Shown: positions 9,273 to 16,125 of the stretch, one piece after another
How the letters are laid out: each line of letters begins with the position of its first letter
Numbering within the stretch: the first letter of the stretch is position 1
NCBI RefSeq assembly: GCF_001639745.1
Contig: NZ_LTAX01000007.1
Location: 62,001 to 126,000, forward strand
Origin: Marinomonas gallaica
GTDB lineage: Bacteria; Pseudomonadota; Gammaproteobacteria; Pseudomonadales; Marinomonadaceae
Direction of reading: 5' to 3'
Length of the DNA stretch: 64,000 bases
Notes under the pieces: generated by a model
Database searches by the model: none
What the model saw: the letters and a program-made list of their open reading frames with translations, nothing else
What the model was told of the DNA's origin: nothing
Made by a program: the position numbers and the translations under genes

Positions 9273-10229
9273 ATGGGTATTCCATTAATTGATTTCTCGA
9301 AACTAACCAGTCCAGACAAAGCCGTACGTGGCCATGAAATACGCTCTCTTGATACAGCATGCCGGGAAATCGGTTTCTTCTACCTTATTAACACCGACAT
9401 CGACACGGCTTTGATGTCGCGAATCATGAAAGCCGCGAAACGCTTTTTTGATAAGCCATTGGATGAGAAACTTGCGATTGATATCAAAAATAGTACCAAT
9501 CATCGGGGTTACGGGGCCGTTGGTGAAGAGCAGCTTGACGAACTTAATAAAGCAGACTGGAAAGAAACGTTTGATATGGCGTTGGATTTGTCAGCAGATC
9601 ATCCATTGGCGCTTAAGTACCCAAAAATGTACGGTCCAAATCAAAATCCAAATGACCCAGTGGTGTTAGAAACACTGCATGATTATTACGTGACAGCGTT
9701 TAGTGTGGCACAACATGTTCTAACGGCCATGGCCGACGCTTTAAAGTTAGAATCAGACTTTTTTACACGTTGTTTCAAAGATCACGTGACCGTTTTACGA
9801 ATGATTCATTACCCGCCACGTCCATCGGTTACCCATGATAATGGTGCTGGCGCTCACACTGACTACGGGTGCATTACGCTGCTTTTACAAGATGAAGTAG
9901 GTGGATTGGAAGTAAAACATCGTAACGGCGAGTGGATAAAAGCGACGCCAATGGAAGGTTCACTGGTAGTGAATATTGGTGACTTGATGCAACGTTGGAC
10001 CAATGATGAGTACACATCGACGGCTCATAGAGTACGGGCGTCAGAGGCGGATATACATCGTTATTCTTTCCCTTTCTTTGTTGAACCAGATTACGAGACA
10101 AATGTTGTCTGCGTGCCGTCTTGCCAAAGTAAAGAGCGACCAGCGAAATACGATCCAATCTACAGCGGTGACTGGATTCAATCACGCTTTGATGCGACGT
10201 ACGCTTATCGTGAGCAAGAGCCTGCTTAA
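9273..10229 (+). CDS. 2-oxoglutarate/Fe(II)-dependent oxygenase, isopenicillin N synthase family
   Basis: Non-haem iron oxygenase of 318 residues. The N-terminal DIOX domain starts with IPLIDFSKL and continues with REIGFFYLIN; the catalytic jelly roll carries the HxD iron ligands in AHTDYG (His195, Asp197), the distal His in STAHRV, and the 2-oxoglutarate-binding Arg in HRYSFPFF (RxS). Length and motifs fit bacterial IPNS-like proteins; the substrate is unknown. CGGAG at 9262-9266 is well placed for the ATG at 9273, so I prefer it to the GTG at 9267. It begins only a few bases after the helicase gene, so both are probably co-transcribed. Confidence 0.85.
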   Translation: MGIPLIDFSKLTSPDKAVRGHEIRSLDTACREIGFFYLINTDIDTALMSRIMKAAKRFFDKPLDEKLAIDIKNSTNHRGYGAVGEEQLDELNKADWKETFDMALDLSADHPLALKYPKMYGPNQNPNDPVVLETLHDYYVTAFSVAQHVLTAMADALKLESDFFTRCFKDHVTVLRMIHYPPRPSVTHDNGAGAHTDYGCITLLLQDEVGGLEVKHRNGEWIKATPMEGSLVVNIGDLMQRWTNDEYTSTAHRVRASEADIHRYSFPFFVEPDYETNVVCVPSCQSKERPAKYDPIYSGDWIQSRFDATYAYREQEPA

Positions 10230-10247
10230 TTAGTTATTCATAAAGTT

Positions 10248-10282
10248 AAAAACGCACTGTTTCATTAGAAAGGTGCGTTTTT
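10248..10282. terminator. Bidirectional terminator
   Basis: Inverted repeat AAAAACGCAC (10248-10257) / GTGCGTTTTT (10273-10282) between the convergent oxygenase and SDR genes. T-runs on both strands let it serve both. Confidence 0.8.
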
Positions 10283-10305
10283 TATGAAGCTCAAACTCGC
10301 AGTAC

Positions 10306-11064
10306 TTAATGAGCTAAGTAGCCACCGTCTACAGGATAATAACCGCCCGTAACAAAAGAAGCACCGTCTGACGCTAGCCATGCAACCATGTGCGCAACTT
10401 CTTCGGGTTGTCCTAGACGCTTCATCGCATGTTGAGACGCAAGTGCTTCAATCATCTTCTGATCTAAAGAGCCATCTACCATAGGCGTATGAATGAAAGC
10501 GGGACCAACGGCATTTACGCGAATCCCTGATTCTGCATACTCCAGCGCGGTGGACTTGGTTAGGCCGATTAGCGCGTGTTTCGTGGCGGTATAAGCAGAC
10601 GCGTTGGCGAAGCCCACTTGGCCAAGGATCGATGACATGTTGATAATACTGCCGCCACTTAATTGGGTCATGTATTTCAGTGCAGCGCGTTGGCAGAACA
10701 TCGCGCCATCTAAGTTGACGGCCATGACCTTGCGCCAATCTTCGTCGGTGTAGTCGCCATTGGGTTTTAGTGGGCCGCCGATGCCTGCATTATTCACTAA
10801 AATATCCAGTCGGCCAAATTCTTCTACCGTAACACGCATGGCCGCCTCAACGGAGCTGGACTCAGAAATATCGACTTCAACAGTTAATACTTGATCTTCG
10901 TAATCAGAGAGCACTTCCATAGCGGTTTGTAGCGCGTCTTCGTGTAAGTCCCAGATAGCAACGGCAGAACCAGAGCTTGCTAACAGTTTGGCACAAGCCA
11001 AGCCAATGCCAGAAGCGCCGCCAGTGACGACGGCCACCTTACCGATAAGATCGTAATGAATCAT
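10306..11064 (-). CDS. SDR family NAD(P)-dependent oxidoreductase
   Basis: Classical short-chain dehydrogenase of 252 residues. The cofactor motif TGGASGIG is at residues 13-20, an Asp after the second strand (WDLHED) favours NAD+, NNAG is near 90, the catalytic Ser is in INMSSILG and YxxxK is in YTATK. The C-terminus, GGYYPVDGGY, is the usual one. The substrate is not predictable. It is transcribed toward the shared terminator, and the next gene upstream on the same strand ends 80 bases away. Confidence 0.85.
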   Translation of the reverse strand: MIHYDLIGKVAVVTGGASGIGLACAKLLASSGSAVAIWDLHEDALQTAMEVLSDYEDQVLTVEVDISESSSVEAAMRVTVEEFGRLDILVNNAGIGGPLKPNGDYTDEDWRKVMAVNLDGAMFCQRAALKYMTQLSGGSIINMSSILGQVGFANASAYTATKHALIGLTKSTALEYAESGIRVNAVGPAFIHTPMVDGSLDQKMIEALASQHAMKRLGQPEEVAHMVAWLASDGASFVTGGYYPVDGGYLAH

Positions 11065-11143
11065 GAGTTTACTCCGTTGAGCTGTTTAAGAGATTGTAAG
11101 CTAGAGCGAATGTATGGGCACCGCACGTTACTATGATTGGCGC

Positions 11144-11920
11144 TTACCACAGTCCAATGTTAAGTATTTTACTCTCGTAGTGATCAATGCCAACCTTAAC
11201 CATGTGTCCACTTTGGACGAGTTGCCAACCATCACCAGACAGATCTAATGGCTCTGAGCCAATCACTACGTGTTCTTCAAACTGTTTATAATATAAAGAG
11301 GGTGCGTAATCATCACTGGAGAACCGTATGGCCCACATGTTTTGGCCATCGGACAGCATACTGGTGAAACGCAGTGGCTCAGTGATCGCTTTTTCTTTCA
11401 TTAATGTGAGGATCATTTGCAGTGTTTGGGTGACAGCTTGCACTGGGTCTTTATCAAGACCGTTGGCAATCATCAGTAAGAAGATAGCTTCTGAATCGGT
11501 GCTGCCACGTCGATGATTGTAAAGGTGTTCGGGTATCCATCGATCAATTTGCCAACGAACTTGCTCGTACATTCCAATTTGACCGTTGTGCATAAACAGC
11601 CAGTTATTGTAACCAAAAGGGTGGCAATTTGAGCGAGCTGTGGAGGTTCCGGTGGAGGCGCGTACGTGGGCAAAGAAGAGGCCGCTCTTAATGTGTCTTG
11701 CAAGGCTTTTTAAATTGCAGTCACTCCAAGCAGGCAAAATTTCATGGTAAAGGCCAGGTTCTTCGCGTTCATCGTACCAGCCCAAACCAAACCCATCCGC
11801 ATTAACAGTCACCTCAGATTTGCGAGCACTTAAGCTTTGGTGGATCAAGGAGTGGTCTGGCTCAAACAGCCACTCTTCTAAATAAATTGGGGTGCCCTGA
11901 TAGGCCATCCAACGACACAT
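11144..11920 (-). CDS. yafJ: Class II glutamine amidotransferase, YafJ type
   Basis: N-terminal nucleophile amidotransferase domain protein of 258 residues. After Met removal, Cys2 (MCRWMAY) is the catalytic nucleophile. HVRASTGT and the NCHPF and FMHNGQI segments are the glutamine-binding and oxyanion features of the family. There is no synthase domain, as in E. coli YafJ (about 255 residues), whose role is unsettled; the family resembles Egt-type gamma-glutamyl hydrolases. A TATAAT on the minus strand at 11941-11946 is a plausible -10 element. Confidence 0.85.
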   Translation of the reverse strand: MCRWMAYQGTPIYLEEWLFEPDHSLIHQSLSARKSEVTVNADGFGLGWYDEREEPGLYHEILPAWSDCNLKSLARHIKSGLFFAHVRASTGTSTARSNCHPFGYNNWLFMHNGQIGMYEQVRWQIDRWIPEHLYNHRRGSTDSEAIFLLMIANGLDKDPVQAVTQTLQMILTLMKEKAITEPLRFTSMLSDGQNMWAIRFSSDDYAPSLYYKQFEEHVVIGSEPLDLSGDGWQLVQSGHMVKVGIDHYESKILNIGLW

Positions 11921-11987
11921 ACAACCTCCGTCAAAAGTTGATTATAGTAGGGTAGATCACTAGAGCTACCCAAATAATGTACTTTCA

Positions 11988-13655
11988 TTACACCTTAAAG
12001 TAAGCAATCTTGCTAGTCAGTTGTGAGGCAAGAGACGCTAGCTGGTCTGATCTGTGACTGATGGCGTTAATCGAATTATTCGTACGTTCCGCTATTTCTG
12101 TAATTGTATCAACATTGCGTCGTACTTCCGTTGTGACAGTAGCTTGCTGTTCGGCTGTCGCTGATATCGCGTCATTCATTGTTCGAATTTGCGAGATGGC
12201 TTGACTGATGTCAGAGAGGGTGGCACCTTCTTCACGCACTTGGCTTACCGCATTCGTTGAGCGCTCATGACTATGTTTCATGGCTTCAACGGCTTGTGCT
12301 GTACCTGTTTGCAACTGTTGTATCATCGCTTCAATTTGCTGGGTTGCATTTTGCGTGTTTTGCGCCAAATGGCGTACTTCATCGGCGACAACGGCAAAAC
12401 CGCGACCTTGCTCGCCAGCTCGGGCGGCTTCGATGGCCGCGTTTAATGCCAGGAGGTTTGTCTGTTCAGCAATACCCAGAATGACATTTAAAATGTTGTT
12501 AATTTCATCTGTATTTTGTTTTAAGTCGGTGATGGTGTCGGATGAGTGACTGATTTCTTGTGCCAGTGCTTCAATGGTAGCGATAGTTGAATGAACAATA
12601 CGCATGCTGTTATCCGCTGCTGACTCAGCGTTATGGGCGGCTTGGCTTGCTTCTGTTGTCGACTCAGATACATGTACAGCGGTGCTTTGAATCTCATGAA
12701 TAGCATTGGATATATGAGCGGTTTCAGTTCGTTGCGTGCCTACCATTTGTGTTGATTCATCCGTGATTCGGTTTAAATCGTTTGCTGCATCGGTAAGCGC
12801 TAGGCTAGAGGTTGAAACATCTTGCATGATGTCTCTTAGTTTATCGACTAATTGGTCGAAGGCATTTTCGAGAGTGCCAATTTCATCATTTCGGTCACTT
12901 GGGTGCTCGTTTCGGACTAAGGTCCCTGATGCCATTTCCTCAGCACGTTTAACCGCTTTTTTAAGAGGGTGAACAATGCCATTAATGATCATCAAGCTTA
13001 AACCTAGGCCGATAAGAATTAAAACCGCTGCGACGCTTATATTGGTGTACAGACCTTGCTCAAGTTTCGTCGATTGGTGTGTGGCGATTTGCGTGTTGTA
13101 CTCGTCAATAGTGGAGATAATGCTCTCCATACTGGTATTAATGCTGGTTAATGTGTTGTCTGCACTTCGGCGAGCCTTGTTCGCTTGCATGGTTTTAAGC
13201 TGTAGCCACCATTCATAAGTTTCAGTACTCGCATTTAAAAAATCCGCTTGTTGTGATTCGAGCACCTCAATTTGGCTGTTAAGGGAATCCAGCAGCGCGT
13301 TGGCTGGCAACGCGGCCAATGAGTTTTTAACTGATTCAAGGCTGTTTTTTAATTCTGCTGAATAGGCCTGAAAATTATCAGACGATTCTTTAATCCGTTC
13401 TACTCCGTACCCGCCGATCGTTTTCGCGATTGATACTTGGAAATACCCGCGTTCAAATTCTACGGTTTGCTTTAACAGCAATTGTCGGGTTTTTTCTAGG
13501 TCTTTTACCAGCGTCAAAGTTTGCGAGGAAACTGACTGTAAGTCTTGTGCAACGGTTTTACTGGTTAGCGCAGAGTTAATCGCCGTGATGAGAATGGCGA
13601 TAGTAAAAAGCAGTACGAGCGATAAAATCTTTGTTCTTACGGATAAGTTTTTCAT
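11988..13655 (-). CDS. Methyl-accepting chemotaxis protein
   Basis: Membrane chemoreceptor of 555 residues. TM1 lies at about 8-28, a helical periplasmic region of about 175 residues follows (4-helix-bundle-like), TM2 is near 206-226 ([17 protein letters not shown]), then HAMP and a coiled-coil signalling domain. The tip that binds CheA/CheW is well conserved ([30 protein letters not shown]). No C-terminal NWETF-type tether is present. The ligand is unknown. Neighbours are unrelated, so it is an orphan receptor feeding a chemotaxis array encoded elsewhere. Confidence 0.9.
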   Translation of the reverse strand: MKNLSVRTKILSLVLLFTIAILITAINSALTSKTVAQDLQSVSSQTLTLVKDLEKTRQLLLKQTVEFERGYFQVSIAKTIGGYGVERIKESSDNFQAYSAELKNSLESVKNSLAALPANALLDSLNSQIEVLESQQADFLNASTETYEWWLQLKTMQANKARRSADNTLTSINTSMESIISTIDEYNTQIATHQSTKLEQGLYTNISVAAVLILIGLGLSLMIINGIVHPLKKAVKRAEEMASGTLVRNEHPSDRNDEIGTLENAFDQLVDKLRDIMQDVSTSSLALTDAANDLNRITDESTQMVGTQRTETAHISNAIHEIQSTAVHVSESTTEASQAAHNAESAADNSMRIVHSTIATIEALAQEISHSSDTITDLKQNTDEINNILNVILGIAEQTNLLALNAAIEAARAGEQGRGFAVVADEVRHLAQNTQNATQQIEAMIQQLQTGTAQAVEAMKHSHERSTNAVSQVREEGATLSDISQAISQIRTMNDAISATAEQQATVTTEVRRNVDTITEIAERTNNSINAISHRSDQLASLASQLTSKIAYFKV

Positions 13656-13975
13656 GGGGAGGCCTTTATAATAATGCTTTTGATGTTAGGCATCACAGTT
13701 CCAATGTGATGACGTTATCTATCCATAAATGCAAGATTAATTCCACTTTTTCTTTATTTTTCAATATCTTGGGTTTGTTTTTTGGCGCGTTGTGTTGCGA
13801 GTGGTTACTTTTCTAGTTAAAGGGGAGGTTGAAATAGAGACAAGTGGCGACAGTGCTATTGTGTTGCTTTGTCGGTATGTAATAGAGATGGAGGGCAACA
13901 GATAGAGAGGCGTTTAAGGCGGAGTAAACAGTCCACTTCCTACACAGGTAAGCAAGTGGACAGTTTTGGTAAAAA
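13656..13975. other. Non-coding gap with a 21-base palindrome
   Basis: About 320 bases between the chemoreceptor start and the hisI stop. It holds an interrupted palindrome at 13691-13711 (CATCACA, 7 bases, TGTGATG), 36-56 bases upstream of the receptor start, which could be an operator or an mRNA hairpin. No gene is visible. Confidence 0.45.
13931..13966 (-). terminator. Possible terminator downstream of hisI
   Basis: GTCCACTT (13931-13938) pairs with AAGTGGAC (13954-13961) across a 15-base loop, shortly after the hisI stop on the minus strand. The T-run is weak on both sides, so this is tentative. Confidence 0.4.
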
Positions 13976-14380
13976 TTACTGCGGATCGGATTCGATTAAC
14001 ACTTTTCCATCTTTAACTTCAAAAAAGAAACAGTCACGACGGTTCGTGTGGCAAGCGGGCCCTTGCTGATCCACCTGTAACAGGAGCGCATCGCCGTCAC
14101 AGTCAAAAGCCATAGACACAAGGCGTTGACGATGCCCTGAGCTTTCACCTTTGCGCCAATAGGTTTGGCGAGAACGAGACCAGTAACATACTTGCCCCGT
14201 TTCTAATGACTCGCGAATGGATTTTTCGTTCATGTAAGCCAGCATTAACACTTCTTTCGTGTCATGCTGCTGTGCGATCGCCGCGATCAATCCGTCTTGA
14301 TCCGTTTTTAGATTGGCCAATACGTCGTCTAAATTTAGCTCTGTGCCTTTAGGCGACATTTCAAATGCTTTTAAACTCAT
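13976..14380 (-). CDS. hisI: Phosphoribosyl-AMP cyclohydrolase HisI
   Basis: Third step of histidine biosynthesis: opens the adenine ring of phosphoribosyl-AMP. The protein has 134 residues, the monofunctional HisI size, with no fused HisE. VLMLAYMNEKS, CYWSRSRQTYWRKGESSGH and the CDGDALLLQV and GPACHTNRRDCFF segments carry the conserved Zn/Mg-binding Cys, His and Asp residues. The ATG overlaps the stop of the upstream QueD-like gene by 4 bases (ATGA), so the two are translationally coupled. No other his gene is in the window. Confidence 0.93.
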   Translation of the reverse strand: MSLKAFEMSPKGTELNLDDVLANLKTDQDGLIAAIAQQHDTKEVLMLAYMNEKSIRESLETGQVCYWSRSRQTYWRKGESSGHRQRLVSMAFDCDGDALLLQVDQQGPACHTNRRDCFFFEVKDGKVLIESDPQ

Positions 14381-15240
14381 TTCTCTACCTTTACTTCCGA
14401 GATGGCGCCTTTACCGATGCCTTCAAAGGCGTGTACTTCAATGGTATCGCCTGGGTTTTCTTTCGCGAGTTGTTGCGCCACATGGCTCGATAATGACTCG
14501 ACGGTGGAATCGCAATCGAGCATGTAGACTTGATCGCTGCGGATAATCAGTTCAAAGAGCCCTTGAGAAGCCGCATAACTGAAGTGGTGATAGCGTTGGC
14601 CATCTTCATCAATAATGCCAATCAAGTCTTCATGAGTACCTAGATAAATATCATTCCAACGGGCAGACCAATCCTGATCGAGCGTACGGTCACGTTCACC
14701 ATTGCGAAAGATTTCAATCACCGAACGATGACCATGAACGATACGCTGGCAGTTACCATCGTGCTTTTTTAGACCATGGCTATATTGGTACTGAGCTTCG
14801 TTTGAATGTTCAGGGTGGAAGTGCACTGAAACGGCTTCCAACTCTGCTGGCAAAAGGTCTAGGATTTGTTCTTCAACCCATTTGGCAGCATTGTCAGCTG
14901 TGATCTCATCGACAGGCAGTTGTGCAAAGGCTTGCTCTGGTGCAGTACAGGCAAAGCGCTGGCCGTTTTGATGTTCGAATACAAATGAGCTTCGGCCATC
15001 GTCCAGAGTTTTAATAACGCTACTTTCATGGTTAGCTGGTACTGCCAGTTTGTGGTCAATGTGCGTATCAAGCCACTGCTTGATCATCTTTTTTACGATG
15101 CTAAAGTCACACACCATGCTTTCATCGTTTAGCTTCCCTGTTAGCACGATATCGGCTTGCCAGCTTTCTCCTAACACACTACGGACAGGGCAGAAGTAAG
15201 AAAGGTCGACGTGGGTTAAGTTTTTAACAAACAGCTTCAA
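14377..15240 (-). CDS. Double-domain 6-pyruvoyl/6-carboxy-tetrahydropterin synthase-like protein
   Basis: QueD/PTPS-fold protein of 287 residues, about twice the usual QueD (about 120). The first half has the second part of the QueD pattern, CDFSIVKKMI then DTHIDHKLAVP, but GESWQAD where the zinc HGH should be. The second half has the zinc and catalytic part, SHGLKKHDGNCQRIVHGHRS, but DWSARWNDI where DF is expected. The two copies therefore seem to have kept complementary halves of the active site. It may act on a pterin or preQ0 precursor; the exact activity is unproved. It heads an overlapping pair with hisI. Confidence 0.75.
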   Translation of the reverse strand: MKLFVKNLTHVDLSYFCPVRSVLGESWQADIVLTGKLNDESMVCDFSIVKKMIKQWLDTHIDHKLAVPANHESSVIKTLDDGRSSFVFEHQNGQRFACTAPEQAFAQLPVDEITADNAAKWVEEQILDLLPAELEAVSVHFHPEHSNEAQYQYSHGLKKHDGNCQRIVHGHRSVIEIFRNGERDRTLDQDWSARWNDIYLGTHEDLIGIIDEDGQRYHHFSYAASQGLFELIIRSDQVYMLDCDSTVESLSSHVAQQLAKENPGDTIEVHAFEGIGKGAISEVKVEK

Positions 15241-15378
15241 CGATACATCCTCAAAAGTTTATTGGCGGGTATGGTACTAAATGCGCTTGCGGATACCAAC
15301 GCTCCCATACAAAAGATGTTAATTTAAGCACAATTGAAAAAAACTGCGCTAAGTGACTGAAAAATATAAGTAGATCGG

Positions 15379-15406
15379 TTGCACTTTGAATTAGGGTGCG
15401 TATAAT
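15379..15406 (+). promoter_or_regulatory. Sigma-70-type promoter of ffs
   Basis: TTGCAC (15379-15384), 16 bases, TATAAT (15401-15406). Transcription would start near 15413, giving a leader of about 25 bases before the mature RNA, much like the 5' leader that RNase P removes from E. coli 4.5S RNA. Confidence 0.75.
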
Positions 15407-15437
15407 TCGCTTCCAAGGTCAACGGCACCTTCTCTAT

Positions 15438-15550
15438 GGTGTCTCCGCTGGTCCCCTCGCAACAATACATCGTGAATCTGGTCAGGTCCGGAAGGAAGCA
15501 GCCACAGCGATTGACTTGTGTGCCGAGGTGAGGCTGGTGGAGATGCCACC
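15438..15550 (+). ncRNA. ffs: Signal recognition particle RNA (4.5S RNA, bacterial small form)
   Basis: RNA core of the signal recognition particle; binds Ffh and directs membrane proteins to FtsY. The invariant apical loop and asymmetric loop are intact: CAGGTCCGGAAGGAAGCAGC begins at 15483, and the 3' arm has TGTGCCGAGG. The ends pair as GGTGTCTCC (15438-15446) with GGAGATGCC (15539-15547), allowing G-U pairs. The length of about 113 matches the 114-nt E. coli RNA. Exact ends are inferred from pairing. No clear terminator follows before the Tn7-like end at 15563. Confidence 0.93.
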
Positions 15551-15562
15551 TTAATTCCCCTT

Positions 15563-15676
15563 TGTAAATTGAAGCATAAAGTGACAAATTTGAACCATAA
15601 GTTGTCAAATTTGCAGTATAAGCTGACATAACCTATTTTTAAGTTGTTATTTAGTTACAACTTACTGGTATCGGTT
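15563..15676 (+). mobile_element. Tn7-like transposon end (tnsA-proximal), relic at ffs
   Basis: The end begins with TGT at 15563 and, after 8 bases, runs into the first of three related 13-mers of the form nnATAAnnTGnCA. The layout TGT-N8-CCATAAnnTGATA is how I remember the ends of I-F3 CRISPR-associated Tn7-like elements, and a tnsA-like frame follows at once. Tn7 and relatives keep tnsA next to the end facing the attachment gene, and ffs is one of the attachment genes known for I-F3 elements. The bases just outside (15558-15562, CCCTT) would be the 5-bp target duplication. No matching far end is seen, so this is a remnant. Confidence 0.75.
15574..15628 (+). repeat. Three TnsB-type binding sites, 21-bp period
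   Basis: GCATAAAGTGACA (15574-15586), CCATAAGTTGTCA (15595-15607) and GTATAAGCTGACA (15616-15628). They are direct repeats spaced exactly 21 bp, two helical turns, as expected for transposase sites lying on one face of the DNA at a Tn7-type end. Confidence 0.75.
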
Positions 15677-15877
15677 ATGTACAACCGCAATTTACGTAAG
15701 CCAAGTCCAAGCAAAAATATCTACAAATTCGCGAGTAGAAAGAACCGCTCAACCATCATGTGTGAAAGTGGTCTAGAGTTTGACGCTTGTTTTCATCTTG
15801 AGTTTTCCCCTTCAGTAGTTTTCTTTGAATCTCAACCCATCGGCATTTGTAGCGGTGTAGTGAATTTGGCCACTTGA
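15677..15877 (+). pseudogene. tnsA: Truncated tnsA (Tn7-like endonuclease subunit)
   Basis: TnsA cuts the 5' ends of Tn7-like elements and partners with TnsB. Translation from the ATG at 15677 gives YNRNLRKPSPSKNIYKFASR, then CESGLEFDACFHLEF, SPSVV and FESQPIGI, the N-terminal TnsA pattern; the Glu in the ESxLExD stretch should be the first catalytic acid. After about residue 56 the frame leaves the family and stops at 15877, giving 66 residues against the normal 200-270. The catalytic Asp and Gln/Lys are lost, so it cannot be active. The break coincides with an IS-like sequence beginning about 15856. Confidence 0.75.
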
Positions 15878-16026
15878 TTAGATGTCATACATTCAGCTCA
15901 TAAACCAAACAGGTGAGCTAATGACTAACCCAAGACGGTGTGTTTTTGCGCTTAGTCTTATCTTGTCAGTTTCATTTTTTCTCATCACACAAGCTTACAA
16001 AACTCTACGCTTTATAGCCTACTCTT
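15856..16026 (+). mobile_element. Probable IS3-family left-end fragment with broken orfA
   Basis: From 15856 the sequence TGTAGTGAATTTGGCCAC resembles the left end of an IS3-family group, followed after about 50 bases by AGGTGA and an ATG at 15921 opening MTNPRRCVF. IS3-type OrfA proteins often start M-T-x-x-R-R-x-x-F before a helix-turn-helix. The frame loses the family pattern after about 10 codons and ends at 16026 with 35 residues, so only the first roughly 100 bases of the IS survive. This is recognition from memory and needs an IS database search. It lies exactly where tnsA breaks. Confidence 0.5.
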
Positions 16027-16125
16027 AAAGGTGCTTTGTCATTATTCTAAAACTTTGGATTAGTTGTTACGGGTTGCAAGCAGATTTCTAATCTATTTTC
16101 TATAGCTGTGACGAGTGACTTAAAG

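Noticed and set aside
15574..15628. Short direct repeats considered as a CRISPR array
   Set aside because: Units are 13 bp with 8-bp gaps and differ from each other; CRISPR repeats are longer and nearly identical. They fit transposase sites.
16037..16049. TGTCATTATTCTA as an inverted TnsB-type site marking the other transposon end
   Set aside because: The spacing to the TTAT core is off by one and the CC/GC bases are missing; no neighbouring copies exist, so the far end is taken as lost.
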